The notes beneath the pieces are model-generated. The model made no database searches, had not been told where the DNA came from, and saw only the letters and a list, made by a program, of their open reading frames with translations. Shown one piece after another: positions 35,780-44,241 of a DNA stretch of 64,000 bases (position 1 is the stretch's first letter; each line of letters starts with the position of its first letter). The translations under genes and the position numbers were made by a program. This DNA comes from Gordonia mangrovi (GTDB lineage: Bacteria > Actinomycetota > Actinomycetes > Mycobacteriales > Mycobacteriaceae), in the NCBI RefSeq assembly GCF_024734075.1, contig NZ_CP102850.1, forward strand, positions 3,534,001-3,598,000, given 5' to 3'.

Positions 35780-37018
35780 ATGCCGGATCGTCCTCGAGCC
35801 CGGACGCTCCGGTTGACGTGGCCGACGTGCTCGGGCGATCGTTGCCCGGTGATCGACAACTCTGCGGGACCGCCACTGGCCGGGATCACCGTCATCGCGC
35901 TGGAACAGGCGGTGGCCGCGCCGCTGGCCACCCGCCACCTCGCCGACCTCGGAGCGCGCGTGATCAAGATCGAGCGGGTGGGCGAGGGCGACTTCGCCCG
36001 GAACTACGATGACGCGGTCCACGGCCTGGCCTCCCATTTCGTGTGGCTCAACCGCGGCAAGGAGTCGGTGGAGCTGGACCTGAAGACGGAGACCGGACGC
36101 GACGTGCTGCGCCGACTGATCGCGCGCGCCGATGTGTTCCTGCAGAACCTGGCACCCGGCGCCGCGGCGCGGCTCGGATTCGGTGCCGAGGAGCTGCGGG
36201 CCGAGAATCCCGGTCTGGTCGTCATCGACATGTCGGGATACGGGGACGCCGGTCCCTATCGTGATCGCAAGGCCTACGACATGCTCGTGCAGGCCGAGAC
36301 CGGTCTGATCTCGGTCACCGGCACCGCCGACGACGCGGCCAAGACCGGAATCCCGACGTCGGACATCGCCGCCGGCATGTACGCGCTGACCTCGGTGCTC
36401 AGTGCGCTGGTGCGTCGCGCGATCACCGGCGCGGGCGCCTCGGTGGCGGTGTCGATGTTCGATGCCACCGTCGAATGGATGGGTCATCCGCTGTACATGC
36501 GGCTCTACGGTGACCGCCAGACCCCGCGTTCGGGTGTCGGCCACGCGGCGATCGTGCCGTACGACCGGTATCCGACCAGCGACGGCGAGATTCTCATCGG
36601 TGTGCAGAATGACCGCGGCTGGCGGGTACTCATCGCCGAGGTGCTGGGTCGACCCGAGCTTGCCGACGACCCGCGCTATGCCACCAACATCGCCCGCGTG
36701 CAACGGCGGGCCGAGGTCGACGACCTCGTCGCCGCGGAGACCAAGCGGTTCACCACCGACGAGTTGGACGCAAAGCTGGCCGACGCCGGCGTGCCGGCCG
36801 CGGAGATCCGCGACCTGGAGGGTGTGGTCAGCCACCCGCAGCTCGCCGAACGGAACCGATGGCGCGACGTCGGCACCGAGGTGGGCCCGGTCCGCGCGGT
36901 GCTGCCCCCGATGACCTTCGCCGACGTCGAACTCCCCATGGGCGACGTCCCCGCGCTCGGCCAACACACCGCCGCCGTCCTCGCGGAGCTGGCCCAGGTC
37001 GAGAAGAACGAGCCGTAA
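35780..37018 (+). CDS. CaiB/BaiF family (class III) CoA-transferase
   Basis: This 412-residue family III CoA-transferase moves CoA between carboxylic acids through an aspartyl-CoA intermediate. It has GITVIALEQAVAAPLATRHLADLGARVIKIE, NRGKESVELDLKT and VVIDMSGYGDAGPY; the catalytic Asp is probably that in KAYDMLVQAETGL (about Asp171). GAGGA sits before the ATG at 35780. A GTG at 35849 would remove 23 unusual residues and is a fair alternative. Confidence 0.9.
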   Translation: MPDRPRARTLRLTWPTCSGDRCPVIDNSAGPPLAGITVIALEQAVAAPLATRHLADLGARVIKIERVGEGDFARNYDDAVHGLASHFVWLNRGKESVELDLKTETGRDVLRRLIARADVFLQNLAPGAAARLGFGAEELRAENPGLVVIDMSGYGDAGPYRDRKAYDMLVQAETGLISVTGTADDAAKTGIPTSDIAAGMYALTSVLSALVRRAITGAGASVAVSMFDATVEWMGHPLYMRLYGDRQTPRSGVGHAAIVPYDRYPTSDGEILIGVQNDRGWRVLIAEVLGRPELADDPRYATNIARVQRRAEVDDLVAAETKRFTTDELDAKLADAGVPAAEIRDLEGVVSHPQLAERNRWRDVGTEVGPVRAVLPPMTFADVELPMGDVPALGQHTAAVLAELAQVEKNEP

Positions 37019-37046
37019 CCGACAACTCATCGCGCCCAGCATGGAC

Positions 37047-37150
37047 GCCGACAGAACCCGGAAATCCGCCGACAGAACCCAGCGTTGACGCAGAAGTGCG
37101 GTAGGTGGCGGGGGCTGGGTTCTGTCGGCGGATTTCCGGGTTCTGTCGGC
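37047..37150. repeat. 37-bp perfect inverted repeat between convergent CoA-transferase genes
   Basis: The arms 37047-37083 and 37114-37150 are perfect reverse complements around a 30-base loop. Each arm holds two copies of CCGACAGAACCC, so the motif occurs four times. It starts 28 bases after one gene end and finishes 5 bases before the other. It could be a two-way terminator or a REP-like/foldback repeat. Confidence 0.8.
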
Positions 37151-37155
37151 CTCCG

Positions 37156-38316
37156 TCAGGTGGGTTGGGCGGGTTGGTTGCGGGGGGTATCGGCGCCGAG
37201 GGAGCGGGCCGGACCGGTGGCGTAGTGCTCGCCGTCGAAGGCGGCGGGCAGGCCGGCGGCGAGGTAGCGGCCGATGCCGGGCTGATCGACCTCGGTGAAC
37301 ATCGGGTTGGCGCTCAGGACACCGTCGGCGACCACCTCGTCGAATGTACGATACCGCTGCGACAGGACCGACGAGTTCTGCAGTGCTGCTTCCACTTCCG
37401 CAGTGGATCGGGCGGCGAACCAGGGTGCGATCAGGCCGTTGAGCACTGCGCGGTGGGTGAATCGGTCATCCTCGCGACGGAAATCGGCGCCGAGGGCCTT
37501 CGCCACGGCGGCAACCGCATCGCCGACGCCGGTGAGGTCCACGAGATCGCGGAAGTGGCGGGGGGTGAGTGCGACGATCATGAACCGGCCGCCGTCCGCG
37601 GTGACGAAATCCGTTCCGAACGTGCCGTACACGTCGTTGCCGGTGCCGACGCGGCCGCGGCCGTTGATCTGCGGCTCGGTCAGGTATCCGAGTGTGCCGG
37701 CGAGCGACAGCGCGGTGTCCTCGAGCGGCAGGGTGATCTGTGCTCCGGAGCCGGTGCGTTCCCGGCGGCGAACCGCGGCCGAGATCGCCAGCGCGGCATA
37801 GAGTCCGCAGGCGACGTCCCACGCCGGGAGAGCGTGGTTCACCGGCTCGGCAATCCCCACCGGCCCGGTGATCTGCGGGAAGCCGAGTCCGGCGTTCACC
37901 GTGTAGTCGACGCCCGGCGTGCCGTCGGTACGGCCCAGCAACTCCAGGGTGATCACGTCGGGGCGGAGAGCCGCGAGCGTGTCATGGCTCATCCACGAAC
38001 GGCCGGCCTGGTTGGTCAGCAGGATGCCGCCGCCGGGCCCCGAGTCGGTGACGAGGCGCTGCACCATCGACTGTCCGGCCTCGCTGCGCAGATCCGCGGT
38101 CACCGACCACTTGCCCCGGTTGAGCCCGGTCCAGTAGATCGACTCGCCGTCGGCGGTCACCGGCCACCGATGGACATCGGCGGCGCCGCCGACCGGATCG
38201 ACCCGGGTCACCTCGGCCCCCAACTGCGACAGGGTGAGACCGGCCAGCGGCGACGCGATGAAACTCGACACCTCGACGATGTGCAGGCCGGATAGCGGAC
38301 GGTCGTGATCGGTCAC
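37156..38316 (-). CDS. CaiB/BaiF family (class III) CoA-transferase
   Basis: This 386-residue family III CoA-transferase has LHIVEVSSFIASPLAGLTL, NRGKWSVTADLRS and VITLELLGRTDG; the Asp of GVDYTVNAGLGF (about 146) is in the expected catalytic place. The GTG at 38316 follows GAGGAGG. It is the last gene of a CitE-MaoC-CaiB operon, 16 bases after the MaoC gene. Confidence 0.9.
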   Translation of the reverse strand: MTDHDRPLSGLHIVEVSSFIASPLAGLTLSQLGAEVTRVDPVGGAADVHRWPVTADGESIYWTGLNRGKWSVTADLRSEAGQSMVQRLVTDSGPGGGILLTNQAGRSWMSHDTLAALRPDVITLELLGRTDGTPGVDYTVNAGLGFPQITGPVGIAEPVNHALPAWDVACGLYAALAISAAVRRRERTGSGAQITLPLEDTALSLAGTLGYLTEPQINGRGRVGTGNDVYGTFGTDFVTADGGRFMIVALTPRHFRDLVDLTGVGDAVAAVAKALGADFRREDDRFTHRAVLNGLIAPWFAARSTAEVEAALQNSSVLSQRYRTFDEVVADGVLSANPMFTEVDQPGIGRYLAAGLPAAFDGEHYATGPARSLGADTPRNQPAQPT

Positions 38317-38332
38317 GATGAGCCTCCTCGGG

Positions 38333-39331
38333 TCAGGCCATCAGGGCGCGCAGGCGCCAGTCGAGTACGGGTCGCTCGGCGCCATCGGGGTCGTGGGCGA
38401 CCACCATCGAGCGCAGTGCGACGATCCCGCCGCCCGAGTCGAGTGCGGCGGCGTCCTCGACGTGCAGTTCGCTGGTGAGGGTGTCGCCCTCGTGAACCGG
38501 ACCGGTGTGATCACACGACTGCCAGTCCAACACGGTCACGAGGTTGGGTAATGCGCGATTGGCCTGGGCCAGCGCGAGTCCGATCGTGTGGCCGCCGTAG
38601 ACCAGCCGTCCCTGCCGCCCGACCCGGACGTCATGGTGAGTGGCGGCGATGTTGAGGGTGAGACGGGCGAGCTCCGGTGCGCTCGACACCACATCACCGC
38701 TCGAGGCGAAGACAGTACCGACGAGATCGGTGGAGAAGTGCTGTCCGGGAACGGTTTCCCGGAATGCTGCCAGGTCCCACTCGGGCAGCGTGGGCGTCGA
38801 CGACGCGTCACCGATCTCGTGGAGATCATCGGCGGGCCGGGTGCGGCCGGGATCAACGGAGGCGCTCAGCGGCAGCATCGCGCACCGATGGAAGTCGAGC
38901 ACTGCGCGTCCGTTCTGATCGGTGGTGATGATGTGCAGCGCAGCCAAGCCCGTCGGCGCCCGACCGGGCTTCGCCGAGTTCTCCCGCAGCCCCACGACCT
39001 CGGTGGTGGTGGTGAGCGTGTCGCCGATGTGCGGAAAGCGAAGGAAGCGTAGCCCGCGGTAGAAGAGGTTGGCCTTCACGTGATGGGTGGCCAGCGTGGA
39101 CTGACCGATGGCCAGGTCGCAGACCAGCCCGGGATGGGCCACCGGCTCCGGCGCTCCGGTCACCCGCCGGGCGAGTGTCGCGTCGAGTGCCAAACGCATC
39201 CGATCACCCAGGATGGCCTGATGGGTGGCGGCCAGCCCCGAGGTCAGCGTCACCGACGGTGCGTCGTCGAAACGTTGTCCGACGACGAGCTCGTCGAAGT
39301 AGGGCCCGCCGACGGCCACTGGGCCGGTCAT
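38333..39331 (-). CDS. MaoC-family dehydratase (mesaconyl-CoA hydratase-like)
   Basis: This is a 332-residue double hotdog protein. An N-terminal MaoC-like half has YFDELVVGQRFDDAPSVTLT and GDRMRLALDA; the C-terminal half has GTVFASSGDVV, THHDVRVG and YGGHTIGLALAQAN. The length and paired hotdogs resemble mesaconyl-CoA hydratases more than the short single-domain MaoC enzymes. The ATG overlaps the stop of the CitE gene (ATGA), showing tight coupling. The frame remains open far upstream to 41503, but that part is antisense to other genes and is not coding. Confidence 0.87.
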   Translation of the reverse strand: MTGPVAVGGPYFDELVVGQRFDDAPSVTLTSGLAATHQAILGDRMRLALDATLARRVTGAPEPVAHPGLVCDLAIGQSTLATHHVKANLFYRGLRFLRFPHIGDTLTTTTEVVGLRENSAKPGRAPTGLAALHIITTDQNGRAVLDFHRCAMLPLSASVDPGRTRPADDLHEIGDASSTPTLPEWDLAAFRETVPGQHFSTDLVGTVFASSGDVVSSAPELARLTLNIAATHHDVRVGRQGRLVYGGHTIGLALAQANRALPNLVTVLDWQSCDHTGPVHEGDTLTSELHVEDAAALDSGGGIVALRSMVVAHDPDGAERPVLDWRLRALMA

Positions 39332-40170
39332 ACCGGGTTCGCCTTGGCCAGCACTCGGCGCGCCGAGACCGCTAGGGCCTCGTCGAGCATGCGGCCATCG
39401 AGTTTCGCGGCGCCGTCGCCACGCGCCGCCGCCTCGTCCAGCGCCGCAAGCACCCGCCGGGCGTCCTCGACGGCCGCCGGCGTGGGGGTGAAGATCGCTT
39501 GCGCCGAATCGATCTGGGCGGGATGGATCACCCAGGTGCCGTCGAAGCCCAAGTCGCGTACCCACGTCTTCGCGGACCGGAACGCGTCGTCGTCGGCAAT
39601 GGTCAGGTGTGGCCCGTCCACCACCGACACCCCGGCGGCGCGGGCGGCGACCAGCACGGCGTCCTGGATCGGATGCCACATCGACTGCGCCACCGGGGCG
39701 GGGCGTCCCAATGTCGCGGCGAGATCCGCGTAGCCGATGATCACCGCGTCGAGGCGGTCGGTGGCACAACAGATCTGCGCGATGTCGCGGATACCGATCG
39801 GTGTCTCGACCAGGATCTGCAGACGGGCCGGTGCCGGGCCCAGCAGGCGGTCCGCCTCGGTCAGCTGCGCGGGTGACTCGGCCTTGGGGACTACGGCCGC
39901 GGCAAGCGTGTCCATGGCGGCACATGCGGTGAGGTCGTCGGCGAACCACTCGGAGTCGAAGGCGTTGATGCGGATGGACACCGGACGGTGCGCGCCGAAC
40001 TCGGCGACCAGTGCGGCGGCCGCGGTCCGGGCCGATGCCTTGTTGTCGGGGGTCACCGCGTCCTCGAGATCCAGCACGACCTCGTCGGCTGCCGACCCCA
40101 GCGCTTTGCGCGCCTTGCGCGCGTCGGAGGCGGGCGCGACGAGAACCGCTCGTCGTCTGGCTGTGTTCAT
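39328..40170 (-). CDS. HpcH/HpaI/CitE-family CoA lyase
   Basis: This 280-residue TIM-barrel lyase is of the citrate lyase beta/malyl-CoA lyase family. It starts RRAVLVAPASDARKARKAL, has the metal site VVLDLEDAV (about 31-39), the Arg in VSIRINAFDSEW and the Glu in QILVETPIGI, and ends with WVIHPAQID. With the MaoC hydratase next to it, cleavage of a citramalyl- or methylmalyl-type CoA is likely (inference). First gene of the CitE-MaoC-CaiB operon. Confidence 0.9.
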   Translation of the reverse strand: MNTARRRAVLVAPASDARKARKALGSAADEVVLDLEDAVTPDNKASARTAAAALVAEFGAHRPVSIRINAFDSEWFADDLTACAAMDTLAAAVVPKAESPAQLTEADRLLGPAPARLQILVETPIGIRDIAQICCATDRLDAVIIGYADLAATLGRPAPVAQSMWHPIQDAVLVAARAAGVSVVDGPHLTIADDDAFRSAKTWVRDLGFDGTWVIHPAQIDSAQAIFTPTPAAVEDARRVLAALDEAAARGDGAAKLDGRMLDEALAVSARRVLAKANPV

Positions 40171-40264
40171 CGAGAGCCTCGATCCATCGGGTGTCGATCA
40201 GTGGGAACTGATCAACCGTTTCACAAATGTGCGGCCAAATCAGCTTTCCCATGACTCTTACCAG

Positions 40265-40292
40265 ATCTCGATGTCGCTTGTGAAGTCGAGAT
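40265..40292. promoter_or_regulatory. Possible operator between the CitE and acyl-CoA dehydrogenase genes
   Basis: ATCTCGA and TCGAGAT are perfect 7-base inverted half-sites with a 14-base spacer in the divergent, relatively AT-rich region 40171-40375. A GntR gene follows downstream, so it is a candidate operator, but the spacing is long for that family. Confidence 0.35.
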
Positions 40293-40375
40293 GTGCGGGT
40301 TGACAGGCGATGGAAGCTGTGGAAGAAATGGCCGTACAAATGTTGTGCGTTATGCCCGGACTCGATGAGGTGAAT

Positions 40376-41527
40376 ATGGGCAGCTTGAATTCGGAGGAGT
40401 CGTTCCTGGTCGAGACGGTGCGCGCGTTCATCGATCGGGACGTCAAGCCGACCGTGCAGGAGGTCGAGCACGCGAACGAGTACCCGGAGCGCTGGATCGA
40501 GCAGATGAAGCAGATCGGCATCTACGGTCTCGCGGTGCCCGAGGAATACGGCGGGTCGCCGGTCTCGATGCCCTGCTATGCGCAGGTCACCCAGGAACTG
40601 GCGCGGGGCTGGATGAGTCTCGCCGGGGCGATGGGCGGTCACACCGTGGTGGCCAAGTTGCTGACGCTGTTCGGCACCGAAGAGCAGAAGCAGAACTACC
40701 TGCCCCGGCTGGCCACCGGCGAGATGCGCGCGACGATGGCGTTGACCGAGCCGGGCGGGGGCTCGGACCTGCAGAACATGTCGACCGCCGCCATGCCGGA
40801 CGGTGAGGACCTGGTGATCTCCGGATCGAAGACGTGGATCTCCAACGCCCGCCGATCCGGCCTGATCGCCCTGCTGTGCAAGACCGATCCGGCCGCCGAG
40901 CCCCGCCACCGCGGGATCTCGATCGTGCTGTGCGAGTACGGCCCCGGGCTGACCGTGTCGCGTGATCTCCCGAAGCTCGGATACAAGGGCGTGGAAACCT
41001 GCGAGCTGTCCTTCGACGGCTACCGCGTGCCCACGTCGGCGATCCTCGGCGCGACGCCGGGTAAGGGCTTCGGACAGATGATGAAGGGCTTGGAGACGGG
41101 CCGCATCCAGGTTGCGTGCCGCGCCCTCGGCGTGGCGACCGCCGCGCTCGAGGATTCGCTGGCCTACGCCCAGCAGCGGGAGTCCTTCGGCCAACCGATC
41201 TGGAAACACCAATCCATCGGCAACTACCTCGCCGACATGGCGACCAAACTGACCGCCGCGCGACAACTGACCTGGCATGCCGCCGAGCAGTACGACAAGG
41301 GCGAACGCTGCGACATGGAAGCGGGTATGGCCAAGCTCTACGCATCCGAGGTGGCCATGGAGATCGCACTCAACGCGGTGCGGATTCACGGCGGATACGG
41401 CTATTCGACCGAGTTCGACGTCGAACGCTACTTCCGCGACGCCCCGCTGATGATCGTGGGTGAGGGCACAAACGAGATCCAGCGCAATGTGATAGCCGCC
41501 CAACTCGTTGCCCGAGGCGGCCTCTGA
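40376..41527 (+). CDS. Acyl-CoA dehydrogenase (possibly for a dicarboxyl-CoA)
   Basis: This 383-residue acyl-CoA dehydrogenase has YGLAVPEEYGGSPV, MALTEPGGGSDLQNM, FGQPIWKHQSI and MIVGEGTNEIQRNVI with the expected catalytic Glu. The ATG at 40376 follows GAGG by 5 bases; the frame is open to 40310. It is divergent from the CitE-MaoC-CaiB operon and followed by a GntR gene. A succinyl- or methylsuccinyl-CoA-like substrate is suggested only by context. Confidence 0.9.
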   Translation: MGSLNSEESFLVETVRAFIDRDVKPTVQEVEHANEYPERWIEQMKQIGIYGLAVPEEYGGSPVSMPCYAQVTQELARGWMSLAGAMGGHTVVAKLLTLFGTEEQKQNYLPRLATGEMRATMALTEPGGGSDLQNMSTAAMPDGEDLVISGSKTWISNARRSGLIALLCKTDPAAEPRHRGISIVLCEYGPGLTVSRDLPKLGYKGVETCELSFDGYRVPTSAILGATPGKGFGQMMKGLETGRIQVACRALGVATAALEDSLAYAQQRESFGQPIWKHQSIGNYLADMATKLTAARQLTWHAAEQYDKGERCDMEAGMAKLYASEVAMEIALNAVRIHGGYGYSTEFDVERYFRDAPLMIVGEGTNEIQRNVIAAQLVARGGL

Positions 41528-41547
41528 CGACCGATAGGATCACCCCG

Positions 41548-42294
41548 ATGACCTCACGTGATCTCGCCGAACCGGCCTACCGGGCGCTCGCCGCGACATT
41601 GCGTGCGCGGATCGCCGAGGGGCGCTATCGCGGCGGGGTGCGCCTGCCCACCGAATCCGAACTCTCCGACGAGTTCGGACTGAGCAGGCAGACCGTTCGA
41701 CGCGCGTTCCAGGATCTGGTGTCCGAGGGGGCGGTCTATCGGGTGCCCGGCCGTGGCACCTTCGCCACGGAGGGGGCCGGGCGCTATCTGCGGCAGCTCG
41801 GTTCCATCGAGGATCTGATGAACCTGTCGGCCGACACCACGATGGAGGTCGTGTCGGCGCCGCGGCGACAGGTCGACCTGGACGCGGCCGGCCGGCTCCG
41901 TCTCGACACCGACCTGGTCCATCGCTTGACCTTTCGGCGATTTCACGACAGTCTTCCGTTCGTGTCGACCACGGTGTGGTGGCCGGACTGGGTGGGACGA
42001 CTCGTGGCCGATCGTGACGATCTCGCCGAAGGGGCCGTCGGCACCCACACGATGATCGGACTGTTGGAGCCGCTGCTGCCACGCCCGATCACCGAGGCCG
42101 CGCAGTCGATCACGGTCGGATCGGCCGACGCCACGGTGGCCGAACACCTGCACTGTGCGGAGGGACATGCGATGCTGCGCGTCGATCGGCTCTACAGCGA
42201 CGCCGACGGACACGCGGTGGAGTTGGCGATCAGCCACTTCCTGCCCGAGCACTACACCTACCGCGTCACCCTGCGTCGCGGCGCGGGTCACTAG
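41548..42294 (+). CDS. GntR-family regulator with UTRA domain
   Basis: This 248-residue regulator has an N-terminal winged helix (AYRALAATLRARIAEGRY, LPTESELSDEFGLSRQTVRRAF) and a UTRA effector domain (about 90-240). It lies 20 bases after the acyl-CoA dehydrogenase and probably regulates the surrounding CoA pathway in response to an acid or CoA ester. Confidence 0.9.
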   Translation: MTSRDLAEPAYRALAATLRARIAEGRYRGGVRLPTESELSDEFGLSRQTVRRAFQDLVSEGAVYRVPGRGTFATEGAGRYLRQLGSIEDLMNLSADTTMEVVSAPRRQVDLDAAGRLRLDTDLVHRLTFRRFHDSLPFVSTTVWWPDWVGRLVADRDDLAEGAVGTHTMIGLLEPLLPRPITEAAQSITVGSADATVAEHLHCAEGHAMLRVDRLYSDADGHAVELAISHFLPEHYTYRVTLRRGAGH

Positions 42295-42306
42295 CATTGA
42301 CCCATC

Positions 42307-42840
42307 ATGGGTACAGCGGCGTCCGATCGGGCAGATGATGCGGTGACGCGCGTCGCCTCCGCGGTCGTGGTGCCGGTCGTCGCGGTGGCCGCGCACGGGA
42401 TGGGTGCCGGCGGGCTCCCGACGACGGGCGGGATGCTGCTCACCGTCGGCATCGGTGCGCTCGCGGCGCTGGGATTGCGCAGTCCACGCCGACGATCGGT
42501 GCGCGGCGCGACGCTGTCCGCAGCCGGCGTCCTCAGTGCCGCGCAAGTGGTCGCACACCTCGCGATGTCGGTGGGGGCCGCACCTGCGTCGATGCACGTC
42601 CACCACGGCGGCCTGCTGCCGATGGCCCTCACCCACGCCGTCGCGATACCGGTCAGCGCCGTGCTCATCGTCGCGGCGGCCGGGCTGCTGGCAGCCCTGA
42701 CCTCGACGATCCGCACCCTCGCAGGTCCGCCCATCGTGGCCGCGTCCGTCGCTTCACGCGTCGAATGGGTGGCTCCCACCCTGCGCACCGTGGCCCTCGC
42801 CGGCGGTGGCGGGATGCGCGGTCCTCCGGTTCGGGTCTGA
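42307..42840 (+). CDS. Predicted multi-span membrane protein of the copper cluster
   Basis: This 177-residue protein has about four hydrophobic segments (roughly 17-30, 37-57, 72-93 and 108-135) and a short His/Met-rich stretch, SMHVHHGGLLPM (about 96-107), on a loop. I do not recognise the family. It is the first gene before ycnI, copC and copD-like genes, so a copper-related role is inferred from position and the Met/His cluster. Confidence 0.65.
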   Translation: MGTAASDRADDAVTRVASAVVVPVVAVAAHGMGAGGLPTTGGMLLTVGIGALAALGLRSPRRRSVRGATLSAAGVLSAAQVVAHLAMSVGAAPASMHVHHGGLLPMALTHAVAIPVSAVLIVAAAGLLAALTSTIRTLAGPPIVAASVASRVEWVAPTLRTVALAGGGGMRGPPVRV

Positions 42841-42958
42841 ACTCCGACCACCACCGTCGGCACGTCCGGCCATCGGCGCACGCCGGTCGCCGTCTGCCAC
42901 GAGCCGACCTGCTCACCAGGGCATGCTCGCGTGCCCACCCGACAGAAAGACCCATTTC

Positions 42959-43699
42959 ATGACCCACCGAGTTCTCCGCCGGTGTGCGGCGACCGTCGCG
43001 GCCGTCGCGCTGGCCGCCACCGGAATGCTCGTCGGCGTCGGCGCCGCATCAGCACATGTCAGCGCCTCGGCGCCCACCCTCACCCAGGGCGGTTACGGCG
43101 TGGTGACCTTCGTGGTCCCCAACGAGTCGGACACCGCCGCCACCACCGAGCTGACCGTGACCCTGCCCAACCTGAAATCCGCGCGGCCCGAAGTGATGTC
43201 CGGATGGCGATCAAACGTCACCACGGATCCCGCGACCGAGGAGGTCACGTCGATCACCTGGACCGCGCTGCCGGGCACACCGGGGGTGCCGGTCGGCGAG
43301 TTCGCACAGTTCCGCATCTCCGGTGGTCCCTTCCCCGAGGAGGAGACGGTCATGCTGCCCGCGACGCAGACCTACGGCGACGGCGAGACGGTGGACTGGA
43401 CACAGCCGATGGGTGCCGACGGGGAGGAGCCCGAGCATCCCGCGCCGACCGTGACGTTGCCGGCGGCCGACCCCGACGCCGGCCACCACGGCGCAACCAC
43501 CGGGTCGGCGACAGACGACTCCGCGACGACCCAGGCAGCAGCGGCGCAGGACTCCACCGACGACGCCGCGCGGTGGCTCGGCGGCATCGGACTCGCGCTC
43601 GGCGCGCTCGGCGCGGTGGTCGGGGTGGCGGCATTGACCCGCTCGGGGCGGCGGACCAACCGGGGCGGGGAGAAAGGGAACAGTGATGACAATGCGTGA
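42959..43699 (+). CDS. YcnI-like copper-binding protein
   Basis: This 246-residue secreted and membrane-anchored protein has a signal peptide (about 1-28) that would be cut before HVSASAP, leaving an N-terminal His that can bind Cu(II), as known for YcnI (DUF1775). The core domain (about 30-165) has VPNESDTAATTELTVTLPN and WTALPGTP. A low-complexity Thr/Ala/Asp linker leads to a C-terminal helix (about 206-226) and a basic tail. It overlaps copC by 17 bases. Confidence 0.88.
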   Translation: MTHRVLRRCAATVAAVALAATGMLVGVGAASAHVSASAPTLTQGGYGVVTFVVPNESDTAATTELTVTLPNLKSARPEVMSGWRSNVTTDPATEEVTSITWTALPGTPGVPVGEFAQFRISGGPFPEEETVMLPATQTYGDGETVDWTQPMGADGEEPEHPAPTVTLPAADPDAGHHGATTGSATDDSATTQAAAAQDSTDDAARWLGGIGLALGALGAVVGVAALTRSGRRTNRGGEKGNSDDNA

Positions 43700-44231
43700 T
43701 CGTCGACTGATCCCGGCCACTCTCGCGCTGATGATGGGGGTGCTGCTCATCGGCACCGTACTGGCGCCGATGGCCGCCGCGCATTCGCAGGTCGTGTCGT
43801 CGGACCCCGATGACGGGGCCACCGTGCGCAGCGGCCCGCAGCGGGTGACGGTCACCTTCAACGAACCGTTGCAGGAGTCGTTCGCGGTACTCACCGTGGT
43901 GGGTCCGGACGGGCGCTACTGGCAGGAGGGCGACCCGACGGTCACCGGATCCGAACTGAGTGTCGCGGTGCGGGAACTGGGCCCGGCGGGCACCTACACG
44001 CTCAACTATCGGGTGACCTCCGCCGACGGGCACCCCGTCGAGGGCCAGCGCAGCTTCGACCTGACGGTCGCCGGGAGCGGTACGCCCGGCCCGGTCGCCG
44101 ACACCGCGGCCGACTCCGACGACGGCGGCCCGCCGTTGTGGCCGTTCATCGTGGTGGCGGTGGTGGTGCTCGTCGGGGGACTCGGCATCGTGCTGCTGCT
44201 CTCGCGGCGGTCGGGCCGCCGGTCGTCCTGA
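43683..44231 (+). CDS. CopC-domain copper protein
   Basis: This 182-residue CopC-type protein has a signal peptide (about 1-33) ending AAAHSQVV, giving the N-terminal His copper ligand of CopC. The beta-barrel shows SSDPDDGATV, VTFNEPLQ and SADGHPVEGQ (second His). A C-terminal helix (about 150-171) anchors it. Starts GTG 43683 or ATG 43686 follow AAGGGA. It is the partner of the YcnI and CopD-like genes. Confidence 0.9.
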   Translation: MMTMRDRRLIPATLALMMGVLLIGTVLAPMAAAHSQVVSSDPDDGATVRSGPQRVTVTFNEPLQESFAVLTVVGPDGRYWQEGDPTVTGSELSVAVRELGPAGTYTLNYRVTSADGHPVEGQRSFDLTVAGSGTPGPVADTAADSDDGGPPLWPFIVVAVVVLVGGLGIVLLLSRRSGRRSS

Positions 44232-44241
44232 CCGACGAGCG

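Noticed and set aside
37047..37150. CRISPR-like repeat
   Set aside because: The motif occurs four times but as two inverted arms around one loop, not as evenly spaced direct repeats with spacers; no cas genes are present.
39332..41503. A very long open frame (over 1000 codons) continuing upstream of the MaoC gene on the minus strand
   Set aside because: It is antisense to the CitE gene's neighbour region and to the acyl-CoA dehydrogenase, is Arg/His-rich and has no family features. The MaoC start at 39331 overlaps the CitE stop and is clearly right.
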